64,000 bases of DNA from Leptodactylus fallax. Lineage: Eukaryota; Chordata; Amphibia; Anura; Leptodactylidae. Shown here piece by piece: positions 21,895-33,622 of the stretch. The translations under genes were made by a program, and so were the position numbers. Numbering within the stretch: the first letter of the stretch is position 1; each line of letters starts with the position of its first letter. Location: NCBI GenBank assembly GCA_947044405.1, contig CAMRHE010000076.1:4694001-4758000 (forward strand), in the 5' to 3' direction. The notes beneath the pieces are model-generated. The model saw only the letters and a list, made by a program, of their open reading frames with translations, had not been told where the DNA came from and did not search any database.

Positions 21895-23175
21895 AGAGAA
21901 TAAAGAGCAGTTCCTACTTTAGAGGACTTGTATTACCATGTGTTCTCCCAACATTTAAATAGACACCATGTAATACTGCATTTTTCCTGTAGTGAATGCT
22001 GCAGGAAACTTGTGTAGCTGGATACATGTTATCTTATCAAAAGTTAGAGCTGTGTCGGTCAAACGATCACCAGCATGAATTCATTTGATAGAATTCTTTA
22101 TACTATGACAAACACTTTAACTCTTTTTTATTATTTAATAGGGCTTCTGAAGGAGCCATAAACATAAAAAAAAACTTTACTCACCTCTCCCTGGGTCCCC
22201 GATTTCATTGGCGACACCAGCCATGGCATCAGTGATGTCCCGTTTGTGCTAGGTTACCACTGCAGCCAATCACAGGACTTCTTCACAAATGGTACATGAC
22301 TGCTGTGATGTGAGATTGGTGATGAGGTAACTGCTGAGGTGTTGTGCCACTATGGACACTTATTACCTATCCACCCGGGGGCCTGAATGTTGGCCCAACC
22401 GGTGGATAGTCCTGGCAGCATCATACAAGTTAATGGAATGCAGGTCATGACAACGCACTGGCGCTCTAGTCACAAGGAGGCCTTAGGGGGCCTTTTGGCC
22501 CCCCGTCCTCCTGATCACTAGGGGACCCGATGATTGGGTTCCCAGTGATCGGACACTTTCGCCTGTCCTGTGAGTAAGTGTCCATAATGGGACAACCCCT
22601 TTAATTAGTTATATTTTATTGGATGGAATTCCAGACCACAGTCGAGTACTAAGAACTACTCAGACTGACTGCTTGTTTCTGCTCTCCCCTATTGGCCTAC
22701 CCACCCTGCTGTCCCCTATTGGCCTACCTATCTTGCAGGCCCCACTGGGATCCACCCACCCCCCTTGGCCCCCTCCACTTTTCCCACCTTGAATCCCTTT
22801 TTTTTTCATTCTCCATACTCCTTCCCCTTCCTCATTTTCATCTTGATACCTCCCCCTGCTCTGCCTTTTGTTGGCCTTCCCATGCCTTTCACTTTTTGCT
22901 ATGTTTATTTCTAAATGTTTCCTTCTTGCCCCCTTTTTGAGCTGCCATATTGCACCATGGCGCTAGGGTTTTACACCTGCCTTTGGGTATCATTCTATGC
23001 TAAATGTTAAATATAAAAAATTTTTATTTATTTTTTTTTAACGGCAAATTATTTATCCTAACACATATCCTGATCACAATGGTGCGTGCCCAATGACAAA
23101 CTCAGCTCTGCTACAGTTGTATTCAAGGATCTATTCTAGATCGTCCGGATGCTGTAGGACTACGACTTCCAACAG
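21895..23175. other. intergenic with decayed dispersed repeat
   Basis: About 22148-22605 looks like a frog-type dispersed repeat that ends ATGGGACAACCCCTTTAA. 22690-22920 is pyrimidine-rich. No gene is seen. Confidence 0.35.
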
Positions 23176-23179
23176 AAGT

Positions 23180-23870
23180 ATACTGACATATTAACACCGT
23201 AAATTCGCCGCCAACATTAGCGCAAACCACGGAGGCATCTGGAGGATGCACAGTGTTAAATGCCAATCTCTGTGTGATATCGATGCCATTTGTGTTATTT
23301 CGAGTACACTGTTTTGTTCTTGTGTATTAAATCATTTGTAATTTCTGCATAAAACACGCTTTGCGCGCCTGCTGGGGGTTTAATAGATATTCATATAAAT
23401 GAAGATTGTACAACCTCTGCTTCACTAGACAGAACTCCGCTCCCTCATTAAAATGACTTTAGCGATCTTATAATGCTGAATTTATTAAACATAATTTTAA
23501 GGATAAAATAATCCGTCTGCAATGGCTGATGATTACGCCGCTATTTTAGATTTCAGATTTAGGGAGAATTTCTGGATTGGTATTTGATGGCAATTTCCAG
23601 CCAAGGTATTAATGTTAATGACAGCCATAATTATCACTATGATGTTGACTGTCGACTGGAAGATCCAGGGTGAACTCTGCTCCTCTGCCCTAAATGACAC
23701 TTAAAGGGGAATGCTCATTAATAAATTATGCTAATGGCGCTATATGTCTGTCATGTCCGTTTGCTCGTAAGTGATTATCACCGCTTATTATGACAGTCCT
23801 ATATATTATATTGCCTATTAAAAATTTTATGTAATGTGATATTGCAGAAATTATGTAATTAAGTGGACAC
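23180..23870. other. repeat-poor block, candidate conserved noncoding element
   Basis: About 700 bp without transposon signatures. It is rich in TAAT/ATTA words (AATGTTAATGACAGCC, CATAATTATCAC near 23620) and has balanced local composition. The style resembles vertebrate noncoding conserved DNA. This is inference. Confidence 0.35.
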
Positions 23871-23922
23871 CAAAGACCCCGTAATATCCCCTCCCCTCCT
23901 GCATGTAGAGGCTACATGTTCG

Positions 23923-24110
23923 GTTTCAATAATTTTTATTGATTTTTAAGACATATCAGTAATTACAATAACAGCAACGAAACATAATTGTATATAGGGA
24001 AATTCTTTATAAAAAATAACACCATTATGGCGAAATGGCCATATAATTAAGTAAATTATTATATAGTTAAGTAAATGACTATATAGTTAATAAATACATT
24101 AAATAATTCA
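23923..24110 (-). mobile_element. possible LINE 3' end
   Basis: On the minus strand the segment ends in AATCAATAAAAATTATTG followed by AAACCG, which resembles the terminal polyadenylation region of Tx1/L1-type LINEs. There is no coding remnant, so this is a weak call. Confidence 0.3.
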
Positions 24111-24333
24111 ATTAATATTAATACAATTTTGTAGGAAAAAAGAAAGTAAAAAAGTGAATGGTAAAAAAAAAGAAAGCAATAATTGGTAAAATGGTTTAAT
24201 TTTCCTGGCCATAAATATGTGATTGGTGTGGGGATGACAGGCAGCCCTCCTTAGGATCAGCTGTTTGGTGCCACCTGATACCTGTACTACGCACAAAATG
24301 GAGGTGGAAGCCCTATATAGTAGCTCTTTGTAC

Positions 24334-24780
24334 TTAAAGGGAATCTGTCAGGGCAATTTGGGACACTAAACCAGCCACACGTCCATATGGACCTGGGGTT
24401 TAGTGTCCCAAATCACCCTGTTATAACGCAATCCATGGCCACATTAAAAATAAAAAAGCTTTATACTCCCCCTGCGGCTGTACTCCCCGCACCTGCGCAG
24501 TTCTTCAATAAAGCCAGAGGAGTACACCTCGGCTTCAGTGCACATGTCCCGTACCTCCGGCAATTGCGCAGTGAAGCCGGGGTGTCCATCTTTGACTTCA
24601 CTGAAGAACAGCGCAGAATAAGCCGGATTGTTCTCTTCTCTAGGTAAGTATAAAGGTTTTTTATTTTTAATGCGCCTGCGGATTGCATTACAACAGGGCG
24701 ATTTGGGACACTAAACTCGAGGTCTATAAGGACCTGTGGGTAGTTTAGTGTCCCAGATTGACCTGACAGATTCCCTTTAA
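24334..24780. mobile_element. TTAA-flanked fold-back MITE (family F)
   Basis: It starts TTAAAGGGAATCTGTCAG and ends CTGACAGATTCCCTTTAA, a perfect 18-bp inverted pair, with TTAA at both edges. Inner arms also pair (CAATTTGGGACACTAAAC with GTTTAGTGTCCCAGATTG, and AATAAAAAAGC with its complement). No coding capacity. TTAA target use is known for piggyBac and Kolobok superfamilies. Confidence 0.8.
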
Positions 24781-24784
24781 GCTT

Positions 24785-26070
24785 GGCTCCTATCGAAGTC
24801 AATGGGAGCTGAGCTGCAGTACCTGCACCCAGCCACTAGACAGGGCTACTTGCTTCCAGACCCAAGCATTGGAAGCGGTCGCAATACATCTGATCCGTAC
24901 CCCTCAATGATCAGATATTTATGGCCTACTCAAAGGATAGGCCCTAAAAATAAATTCCTGGACAGCCCCCTTTAACAGCTTTAGGGTCAGCAATAAACAG
25001 AGGGAACAAAAAGGAAAGAATTTAGAATTCGACCAATATAGTCAATTTTCTTGGAGGTCAGGATCAGTACTAAGTATCTGCTACCCCCAGCACCCTCTAT
25101 AACTATTCCCCTGCACTGCTGACCCTGTACACATCATGTCATATACAGCTGTGTTCACTCTTAAAAGGAGTCACCAAAATCACTTCTACACCACATACAT
25201 GTTAGGGGCAGATTCTAGGGGCAGTTAGTAGCTTTGCTAAGGACTCCAATTTCTCATAAAACCACTTCAATACAATGTTGCAACATGATAACACAACCCT
25301 TGACCGGTTTAACACAATCACAGGGTGGCCATAAAGGTACACATAGCATATCACTTTGTGACACAATATCACAAAACAATACAGTTAATATTTTCTTGAG
25401 ATGCTATACAAGCAAGAGGAAAGGTTAGGAAGGACACATCTGTAGTTCTGGTAATCTTTTCATGAACCAGGAAGGCTTGGGATGACCAACACTATATAGA
25501 TGTAGCAAGATTTAAATTCACAAAAGCCATTACAATATTATTGTAGTCTGCCTCGGCTTGGCTACGCTATTAATGTAGCAGTCTGGACTAATACACTTAC
25601 TGTTGGGACAGTGTGCTACAGTTTTAGTGAAGCTGAACCATAGTGTGGCATGTTAAAGGGGTTATCTGAGGAATAATAAAGCTTTCAAGTGCATTCCCTC
25701 TACTGGCTAAGTTACTAATACACACCCCGGTCCTCTGGGGACCCCATTTATTACTTTTGAGGAGGGCAGCTGGGGAGGTCAGAACTCTTGTTCTTTGCCT
25801 CCCCTGCAGCCGCTCCAAGTCTCGCTGACATCATTGACTCCCCTCTACTCAGGCCCCAGGTAGAATCAGTAGAATGGAGTTGGTGATGTCACAGAGAGTT
25901 GGAGCGTCAGTGGGGGAGACAGAGGAATGAGCGTTCCATAGAAACGAATGAAGCGAGGACTTGCCTGTCTAACAACTGCTTTATTCAGAATGAAGAGCAA
26001 AACACCCCGTTCTCTTTGTTGCTTGGGGTCCCAGTGGTTGCCCCCTACAACCTGCAACTTATTTCCTATA
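24785..26070. other. intergenic, decayed dispersed repeats
   Basis: 25650-25690 has the TTAAAGGGGTTATCTGAGG word of another frog-type repeat whose body may run to about 26050. No gene is seen. Confidence 0.35.
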
Positions 26071-26071
26071 C

Positions 26072-26270
26072 CAGTGTTTTCCCAACCTTTTCAGACTCTG
26101 GGGCAAAAAAAAAAAATCCTTGTGGCACCCCTACCAAATATTTTTTACCAAAAGATAAAAAACTTCCTAAGGATGCAGATAATATTTCATGAAGTCATGT
26201 GGTCATCTTCTCAACCAGAGTGTTGCGACCCCCCAACAGGTTTCCAAGGCACCCCTGTTTGGAATCGCTG
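26072..26270. mobile_element. hAT-type MITE (CAGTGTTTTCCCAACC ends)
   Basis: The left end CAGTGTTTTCCCAACC is mirrored by TTTGGAATCGCTG at the right. Interior words (TTGTGGCACCCC, AAGGCACCCCTG, TTCTCAACCAGAGTG) are those of a widespread hAT non-autonomous family. The 8-bp flanks TCCTATAC (26064-26071) and CCCTTTAC (26271-26278) match at six positions, consistent with a decayed 8-bp hAT target duplication. Confidence 0.65.
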
Positions 26271-26519
26271 CCCTTTACCATTGATAGGGATACAATTTAT
26301 GAAATAGGAAAACCACTTTAATCCATTTTGTCAATTTTACACTGGCTACCTTGGTTGGTATTTGTGTGTATAGAGTTATGGGACATCGAAAAAGTGTATG
26401 TAGTGAAGTGGACATGATCTGTATAGATAAAGAGTGGGGCATGCAGGTAGGTAATGACATACATCTACATGATAATACAAAAACAACAGAGCTGGCGCCT
26501 TCTCGACTTATCACTCTTA

Positions 26520-26640
26520 TTCATGAGCCTGATGAAGGACATTTAGACCAAAACATTGCACATGGAATTCACATACAGTACAACTACAACCAATATACTT
26601 GTCTGCACCCATCGAGAACAAGTACCTTTGGTTATGACCC
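26520..26640 (+). mobile_element. PLE-like terminal fragment with decayed hammerhead-like core
   Basis: CTGATGA at 26529-26535 is followed by AGGACATTTAGACC and AAAAC, where an intact hammerhead core would have GAAAC. CATTGCACATGGAATTC follows. The layout parallels 1008-1035. The single G-to-A change in the second core box would inactivate a ribozyme. Confidence 0.35.
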
Positions 26641-26644
26641 GGAA

Positions 26645-27765
26645 CAAGTTCTAGATGGAATCTTCGATTAATTCTGCTCATTTCACATCTCTACCATTCC
26701 GAGAACTATGAGAAAGGAAGTAAAAAATGTGGTCGCTGATCCTTGTGATTCAGGTCTTAAGTTTTCTCAATCCATCCAATGCAAATGAAATTCATGTATA
26801 AAAATTCACACGAATGTAACTTTTTCGACTATACAAGCAGTATAAAGTGTATTGCAGCTTTCCTAAAATCCCTCTTCCCTTTTTGGGGCCATTAAGATCT
26901 CCATCGCTGCGTGTCGGGATCCTAATGTAAAGGGTAAGCGGCCAGTTTAGTGGAAAATTGAATAAAGGAACCACAGGTTAATTTTCAGGTTCATTAATCT
27001 TTGACCGGTGAATTATGAGATCTTTGGTGATTTAAATTTGCTGTGCGTAGTTTATAACCCCGGCTCCCCTACTATTTTGGGCCGTCCATATCTCAGCTGC
27101 TTCATGGACTGACCTGTTAATGTGCTCCACACTTGTCCTCTAACATCTGCTAAACATAGCAGTATTACTGCATCTCCAAACGCCCTCGCGAGGATCATGG
27201 AGATGAACACCCTGCAGGAGGTAAATTTGTTTTCTGTACCTTGTAATAATAAGAGCTTCAGCGCTGGCCCATATATATATTGTTGACCAAGTCGATTTGT
27301 CTGCATGTGAATACCATAAAGGGACATCGTCTCCTATAACGGCCCCATATTTCCAAATACACATTATTTATAACCTCATTTGTTACTAAACTAAGCTGTC
27401 ATTATTTTACTCTAGAGCCTGAAAAACTGAGGATATTACACTATTAACAACGGAGGTGTCATCGGCAATGTGTAATACGATGCAATATTAAATATAATCG
27501 TGCAAGCTGCGTTTAAGTAATGGGGCTTATATAACCGGCTTATGTCGCTCCTTCCCTTTTACAAAGCATGAGAAATCTTGTGGATATTGGAATATGGGAA
27601 AGCCAAAGGTGAACAGGTGGCAATTTTATTTAAAGGGCATTTTCCCTTAAAAGTAAAAAAATATATACAAAAAAAAGAAACAAAAATATCCCTCTCAAAT
27701 GTAATAAAAAATGTAATGTAAAAAAAAAAAATGTATATGTATGTTCCTTAGTTATACCTGTTTGA
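26645..27765. other. repeat-poor intergenic DNA
   Basis: 26750-27600 has no transposon signature or coding frame with family resemblance. It is a weak candidate for conserved noncoding DNA. Confidence 0.3.
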
Positions 27766-27770
27766 CCCTA

Positions 27771-28100
27771 AGGCTAAGGCACCACATAGCTGGCCGCAGA
27801 CAAAAAGTGCTGCGGAAAAAAAAAAACGACGTTGGTTTTTCCCACAGCGATTTTCACAAAAAGTCCGCAGAGGAAAACTGCTTCGATTTCTGCTTCAATT
27901 ATACCTATACGGAAACGGCGTTTCCGTAGATATGATTGACATGCCGCGATTTTCAAAAACGCAACGGATTTTGAAATCGCAGCATCTCCGCTGCGGATAT
28001 TTTTCTGCAATGTGTGGATGGGATAAGCCAGAATCCCATCCACTTTGTAGGTAATGTAAATGCTGCCTTTTTACTGCAGCATTTACGCTACGTGGGGCCC
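27771..28100. mobile_element. family B-long MITE copy
   Basis: It opens AAGGCTAAGGCACCACATAGC and contains GTCCGCAGAGGAAAACTGC, TATACCTATACGGAAACGG / GTTTCCGTAGATATGATTGAC and GTGTGGATGGGATAAGCC. The parts match 7645-7935, 29746-30053 and 32934-33185. Confidence 0.75.
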
Positions 28101-28814
28101 CTGCCACAAAATGATAAGTTAAGTTAGTAACGCAGTGATACATCCCTTAAAGGGGTTGTTTAACAATTTTACCTAAGAACAGGAAATGATACATAAAAAA
28201 TACCAGTTCAGACTCCTTTATAGCTCTGCCACTCCAGTGCTTCACACCGGAGGTATCCAGTGTATCATAGGTATGGCTAAGTTCACATTTGCACTGTAGA
28301 AACAGCCAAGAATCGTCGGAAAGAAAAGTCCTGTACGGAGAACGGCGTATAGAAACGTCGGTTTCCCCTGGGATAGTTTTGTTTCAGTTTTACTTTTAAA
28401 ACAATGTTTTCTAAGGTTTTCAAATTTTAGGAAAAACATATTAGAAAATTCAGTGTGAATTGGGGGTTACACCTGCTCACAGATTTTGTAATGGAATTTT
28501 TGATAGTTTAAGGCCTCTCCAGTATAATTGACCTCAGGGTTGCCAACCATCAGTAAATTTTTCATATCTGCCTCCAAAAAGTGAAATAATCAGCTTGTCA
28601 ACCTTGCCCAATCTAGCGAAATCTCCCTGTATGTCAATAGTCAGTGCAAACGATAATTCTTAGGCTACAGTCACTGACAAATCCTTGGGGCATCCATTTT
28701 CATGGATTCTCGTAAGCTTGATTCTATTGACAGTCATTACAAAAACATCCATCGTGCATCTTGTTTTGACGTTGGTGTGAATAAGGTCTAACAGTGAAGT
28801 ATTTGGATGGCAGT
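28101..28814. other. intergenic with MITE debris
   Basis: 28145-28160 holds TTAAAGGGGTTGTTTAAC. 28270-28480 resembles a decayed family C arm (AAGTTCACATTTGC, AGAAAAGTCCTG). No gene is seen. Confidence 0.35.
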
Positions 28815-29078
28815 CTTACGCTAGATTCACACCTGAATTCGGGTTTCAGTTCTTCGGGTCCACTTGGGGACCTGAAAAACGGAAACCCAATCCATTTAAA
28901 AAGCGGTTACCCATGGAAACCCGCGGACCCCATAAATTATAATGGGATCTACCAGTTCTCCGCCCGAAAAATGCGGAGAGAAAAGTCCTGCTTGCAGGAC
29001 TTTTTTCTCCGCATTTTTCAAGCGTATTCGGGGATGGAACCCCCGAACAGTGACCAAGCGCAAATGTGAACTAAGGCA
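28815..29078. mobile_element. family C fold-back MITE copy
   Basis: GATTCACACCTGAATTCGGG opens the copy and CAAATGTGAACTAAGGC closes it. CGGACCCCATAAATTATAATG and GAGAAAAGTCCTGCTTGC match other copies. The centre is a tight palindrome (AGTCCTGCTTGCAGGACT). Confidence 0.75.
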
Positions 29079-29745
29079 TGTAAAATTTAGCTTCACCTAT
29101 ACTAGGGTGTATACTACATAGCCTGACATGAAATGACGCTTCACCTTTGCTATAGCTGTAGGCTACAGAACAGTCAAACTTTTTCTCAATGGTAGATATG
29201 AAGGAAAATATATGACAAAAAAACAAAATAAAAAAACAAAAATAAAAAACAAAAAAAAGCAAATGTACTTGTCATTGACAGATCTGCTTTAAAATACGAT
29301 ACAATTTTAATTAAAATGAACGGATAGAATTCAGGAGGAACGTAAAATACTTGTCATAAAATAATCTTCATGCTGTGCAGAATGTTTTTGTATTTTCTCA
29401 GATTTGATATAATTTGAAAGACAAAAACAAAGCAAACAAAAACGGCATAAAAACATTTGACAGACAGAAGCTCTATAAAGGACAATACAAATTTGTTAAA
29501 AAGAAAACATGAAAATCAGGAGCAACGCGATGTCAGATAACATTTATGTTGTGCAAAAATTCTAAAACAATAATCAATTAACCCCTTCACGCACTGCTCA
29601 CTGTGATATACTTTTAGGCATAGATATAATGCATTATTGAAAAATGGAGCTAAGATCATGTGACCAACATAGGTCAGAGAGATTAACAGGATGTACTCTC
29701 TAATAGAGGGACTGCTTAAATGTTCAGTCTTGAACATTTAACCCC
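29079..29745. other. intergenic, A-rich
   Basis: A-rich tracts lie at 29215-29260. No supported gene. Confidence 0.35.
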
Positions 29746-30053
29746 TTAAGGCTAAGGCCCCTTATAGCGTCACGCAGCAAAAAAGTGCTGCGGGAGAAAA
29801 CGCAGCGGCAACGCATTATGGTTTTTCCCAAAGCGCTTTTCACAGAAAATTCGCAGAGGTTTCCTCTGCAGACTTTTTGCTTCAATTATACCTATAGGGA
29901 AACCGCTGGCGTTTCTATAGGTATAATTGATATGCTGCAATTTCTAAAACCGCAATTGTTTTGGAAATCGCAGCATGTCTAGCAAATCCCATCCCCTACA
30001 CAGTGACTGTAAAAGGCAGTGTTTTTTTTTCACCACAGGGGATTGAAACTTAA
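29746..30053. mobile_element. family B-long MITE with TTAA at both edges
   Basis: TTAA at 29746-29749 precedes GGCTAAGGCCCCTTATAGC, and TTAA recurs at 30050-30053. GCAGAGGTTTCCTCTGC and the pair TATACCTATAGGGAAACC / GTTTCTATAGGTATAATTG are seen inside. A second partial copy (GGCTAAAGCCACATGTAG) starts right after the second TTAA. Confidence 0.7.
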
Positions 30054-30741
30054 GGCTAAAGCCACATGTAGTGTCCTGCAGCAAAACCACGGCGGCACAA
30101 CTTTTCCACTGCATTTTTTTAACATGCAAGTTTTTAAAAATAATAATAAAAAAGTTTAAATCACCCCACTTACTCTTAAATATAAATAAATAAATAAATA
30201 AATAAAACACATTAGGCATCCTCAAGTCCGAAGACACCTAAATTATTAAAATATAGAAACAGTTGTTCAATACTGTAAACACCATAGCGGGAAAAAAAAA
30301 TGAAAATGGCTGAATCGTTGTTTTTTTTGCCACATTGTTCCCCCCCCCCCAAAAAAAAAAATGGACTAAAAGTGATCAAAATATCTTGAAAATAAGACAT
30401 CTTACATGGCTAAAATATAAAAAAAAGTTACGGGTGTCATAATATGGCAACTCAAAGAAATATTTTTTTCTTCAGAATTTAGAATTTTTGTAAAAATATT
30501 TAAAATAAAAAACAAAACAATATAAATCTGATATCACTGGGATCATCCTGATTTTCTTTTTTAAATTGCACTCCATTCCGAATTTTTTTCAGCTTCCCAG
30601 TACATTGTGCAGTATACTAAGCGGTATTATTTTGAAAAACAATATGTCTCGCAAAAAACAAGCCCTCTTGTGAGTACGTAAACAGAAATTGATAAAAATT
30701 TAGAAGGCAGGAAATGAAAAATGGCTGTGCCTTGTAAGGGT
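30054..30741. other. partial MITE, (AATA)n and homopolymers
   Basis: 30054-30125 is the start of another family B copy. (AATA)n lies at about 30179-30206. T, C and A homopolymers occur at 30320-30360. No gene is seen. Confidence 0.5.
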
Positions 30742-31098
30742 TAAAGGGGAACCTGACACATGAAAAATGCTCTTCAAATTGCAGGCAGCATGTTATAGAG
30801 CAGGAGGAGATGAGCAGAATAATTGTGCAAAAAGATGTCACTTATGCTTTGTAATCTCTGCTCTTTCTCTGTTGAGAAGTTCAGGAGGCGGAGCTATCAG
30901 TGATTGACAGCGATCTCTGTAGGTACAGTCATAGAGGAGTGGTGTCAACCACTGATAGCTCCACCTCCTGTACTTCTCAACAGAGAAAGAGCAGAGATTG
31001 CATAGCATAAGTGACATCTTTTTGCACAATGATTCTGCTCACCTCCTCCTGCTCTATAACATCCTGCCTGAAGATTATACTGCATTTTTAATGTGACA
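30742..31098. mobile_element. fold-back MITE, long palindrome
   Basis: ATCTCTGCTCTTTCTCTGTTG near 30857 is mirrored by CAACAGAGAAAGAGCAGAGAT near 30978. GTGCAAAAAGATGTCACTTATG near 30825 is mirrored by CATAAGTGACATCTTTTTGCA. The centre pairs GGCGGAGCTATCAGTG with CACTGATAGCTCCACC. The structure is an almost complete hairpin with no coding capacity. Confidence 0.8.
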
Positions 31099-31333
31099 CG
31101 GTCCATCATCAGGAGATGGGAAGTCACAAACTATTTAAGGCTTAGAGGCAACAGTTGGAATTGTAAGATTTGTAGGATTTTTTTTTTATATATAAACATG
31201 AAAAATTAAAAACATAACCAAAAATTCTTAAAAAATAACTTAAATCTGAAAAAATGATTTAAACAATAGGTGTTTTCCTTGCAACACTTTCCCTTTAAAC
31301 CAATTGGCTGTCTGGGTAAAGCTTGGACTTACT

Positions 31334-31974
31334 GAATCATCCAGCGGGAGAAACACTCTTTGTAGCCACTCTCTGCTTTAGATACACTGGGTGCTCCAGC
31401 AGGACAGACACTCTTTGTAACCATTCTCTGGTCCCGACATACTGGGTCTTTCTGCGGAGAGACACTCTTTGTAGCCACTTTCTGCTCTGGTCATACTAGG
31501 TCCTCCAGCGGGAGAGACACTCTTTGTAGCCACTCTCTGCTTTAGACAGACTGGGTCCTCCAGTGGGAGAGACACTGATTGTAGTCACTCTCTGCTCTGA
31601 ACATACTGGGTCCTCCAGTGGGAGAGACACTCTTTATAGCCAATGTCTGCTCTGGACATACTAGGTCATCCAGAGGAAGAGACACTCTTTGTAGCCACTC
31701 TCTGCCCTGGGCATACTGGGTCCTTCAGCAGAGAGACACTCTTTGTAGCCACTCTCTGCTCTGGTTATACTGGGTCCTCAAGCGGGAGAGACATTCTTTG
31801 TGGCGACTCTCTGCTCTGAACATACTGAGTCCTCCAGCGGGAGAGACACTCTTTATAGCCAATGTCTGCTCTGGACATACTGGGTCCTGCAGCCGGAGAA
31901 ACACTCTTTATAGCCAATGTCTGCTCTGGACATAATGAGTCCTCCAGCGGGAGAGACACTCTTTGTAGTCACTC
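31334..31974. repeat. 55-bp minisatellite, about 11-12 copies
   Basis: The unit reads TGGGTCCTCCAGCGGGAGAG, ACACTCTTTGTAGCCACTC, then TCTGCTCTGGACATAC. Copies differ by 5-15 percent. Variants such as TATAGCCAATG occur in clustered copies (31635, 31855, 31910), indicating local unit spread. The repeat keeps some frames open by chance; no protein is inferred. Confidence 0.9.
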
Positions 31975-31979
31975 TGAGG

Positions 31980-32930
31980 TACCCCTTTAGTTTTGTACTT
32001 TGTAATGTCTGGAAGTTTGTAAATCGTATGTTCAGCTTTTCTGGACTCTGAATGTTCAGCTCTTAATTAGAAGCGGTGACACATTCCAGATAAAGGAGTA
32101 ACGGCGCAATAGGTAATTTAACGGTCGCCAACATCTCCATCTATCTACTTACTGTACCCATTAATGCAGCACGAGATAATATTGTGACTTTAATATGGTA
32201 ATTTCCTCACACTGACTGCCACCGACTCGTCAATGCTTAATTACTGTAACCTTCAGCGCGCCAGCCCTGGAAACTTCGTTTTCGGATTGAAACCAGAAAT
32301 GATTTCATTGTCATCTCTGAAAATTCAGCTTGACATAAGTCATTGGAAACTAGCTGTAAGTATTGTCCTAGGGTTCGGAAATGAGCCCCGGTAATTGAGA
32401 GAATGGCACAATGTATCATAGGAAGCTCTTCAATAGAGGCGAGCTGCTTTATATTCTGTCTCATGACACTGTAAGCAGGAGGATGTAAAACGCCATTGAA
32501 GCGGGTGCATTCTGGATGCTCGGGTCTCGTTTTGACATGTAACATAGTTGCCATTATTTTACAAACACTTTTTGGGAACATTTTGCTGCTAATGAAGCCT
32601 GAGAGTAACTAAAGAAACTGTTTTTGTGGATCCTGTACTGACATAGAGTCACGGAACACAAAAATGGCCATGAATATGCAGGATTTCATCCTTTATTTCC
32701 CGCATCCGAGGGGGGGCTCCGATGCTTTGTTCCAATCTGATAATTATATATCTTGCTTCATGATATCGGAATGGGACGGAACCCCCCCATAGAAATGAAT
32801 GAATCATGGAAGGCTCTGGGATGACACTTGGAGGACTTAGAGTATTCATGGTACTAATGTATATCCATGAACTAGGAAGCACAGGATGAGCAGAGATATA
32901 GGTCCTCTAAGATAGATGTGATGTAAGACA
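31980..32930. other. repeat-poor intergenic DNA
   Basis: 31980-32640 lacks repeat signatures and has mixed composition. No coding resemblance is seen. Candidate conserved noncoding DNA at low confidence. Confidence 0.3.
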
Positions 32931-32933
32931 TTT

Positions 32934-33185
32934 TAAGGCTAAGGCCCCATGTAGCTGCAGCCAAAAAACGTTGTAAAAAAGACCACAGCAGGAACACATC
33001 ACATTTTTTTTTCACAGTGTTTTTCACAGTTTTTCTGCTCCTATTCCACCTATACAGAAAACTCCAGCATTTCCGCAGGTATAATTGACATGGTGCGATT
33101 TACAAAAAGGCAGCAGTTTTTGAAATCACAGCGTTTCCAATGCAGATTTTTTTCTACAATGTTTCCCCCACTATTACTTTTTTGT
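32934..33185. mobile_element. family B-long MITE copy, decayed
   Basis: TTAAGGCTAAGGCCCCATG at the left, then TATACAGAAAACTCCAGC, TTTCCGCAGGTATAATTGAC and AAATCACAGCGTTTCC. The right end is not clear. Confidence 0.65.
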
Positions 33186-33189
33186 TGCA

Positions 33190-33574
33190 TTTCCACAAAA
33201 ACACCATAAAAACTATTACAAAATTTTTACCTATTTTTTTTTTTTTTTACTGAAACTGATACCTATGGGGCTAAATACCCCTCACAAAAGCCCCAACAGT
33301 TTTAAGTTTTCCTTCTGACACCAATAAATAGCTAGCCCTTCATTTTTATCAAAAGCAAAGCAAAGAAAACATGAAAATCTTATCCAAATGTTGTGTGTGA
33401 ATCGAGGCTAACACAGCGATCTGCAGGTTAGGAGGTGCGGCTCATTTATTGTAACCTGCTCAATTTTTTAGTTCAGAAACACAGTTTCCCCCTTCCCAAT
33501 TTTAAATCAAAATTAGAGTCTTTCAAAATGGTAAAATATTTTTAACACTATTGGTTTGTTGGGTATAGTAATTC

Positions 33575-33576
<2 letters not shown>
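33190..33576. other. intergenic, nothing recognised
   Basis: T-rich stretch at 33226-33250. No gene is seen. Confidence 0.35.

Positions 33577-33619
<43 letters not shown>
33577..33619. repeat. (TA)n microsatellite
   Basis: A near-perfect TA run directly abuts the Tc1 element. The right flank of the element (35256-35278) is again TATATATATACAGTATATATATA, so the transposon used a TA inside this tract. Confidence 0.95.

Positions 33620-33622
<3 letters not shown>

Noticed and set aside
24334..24780. Assigning the TTAA-flanked MITEs firmly to piggyBac
   Set aside because: TTAA targets are used by both piggyBac and Kolobok, and the ends do not show the CCC start typical of piggyBac; superfamily left open.
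26351..26671. 106-codon plus-strand frame
   Set aside because: It crosses the PLE-like repeat end at 26520-26640 and shows no recognised domain.
31378..31959. Open frames with repeated GYKECLS-type peptides
   Set aside because: They are translations of the 55-bp minisatellite, read in several frames; no evidence of a gene.
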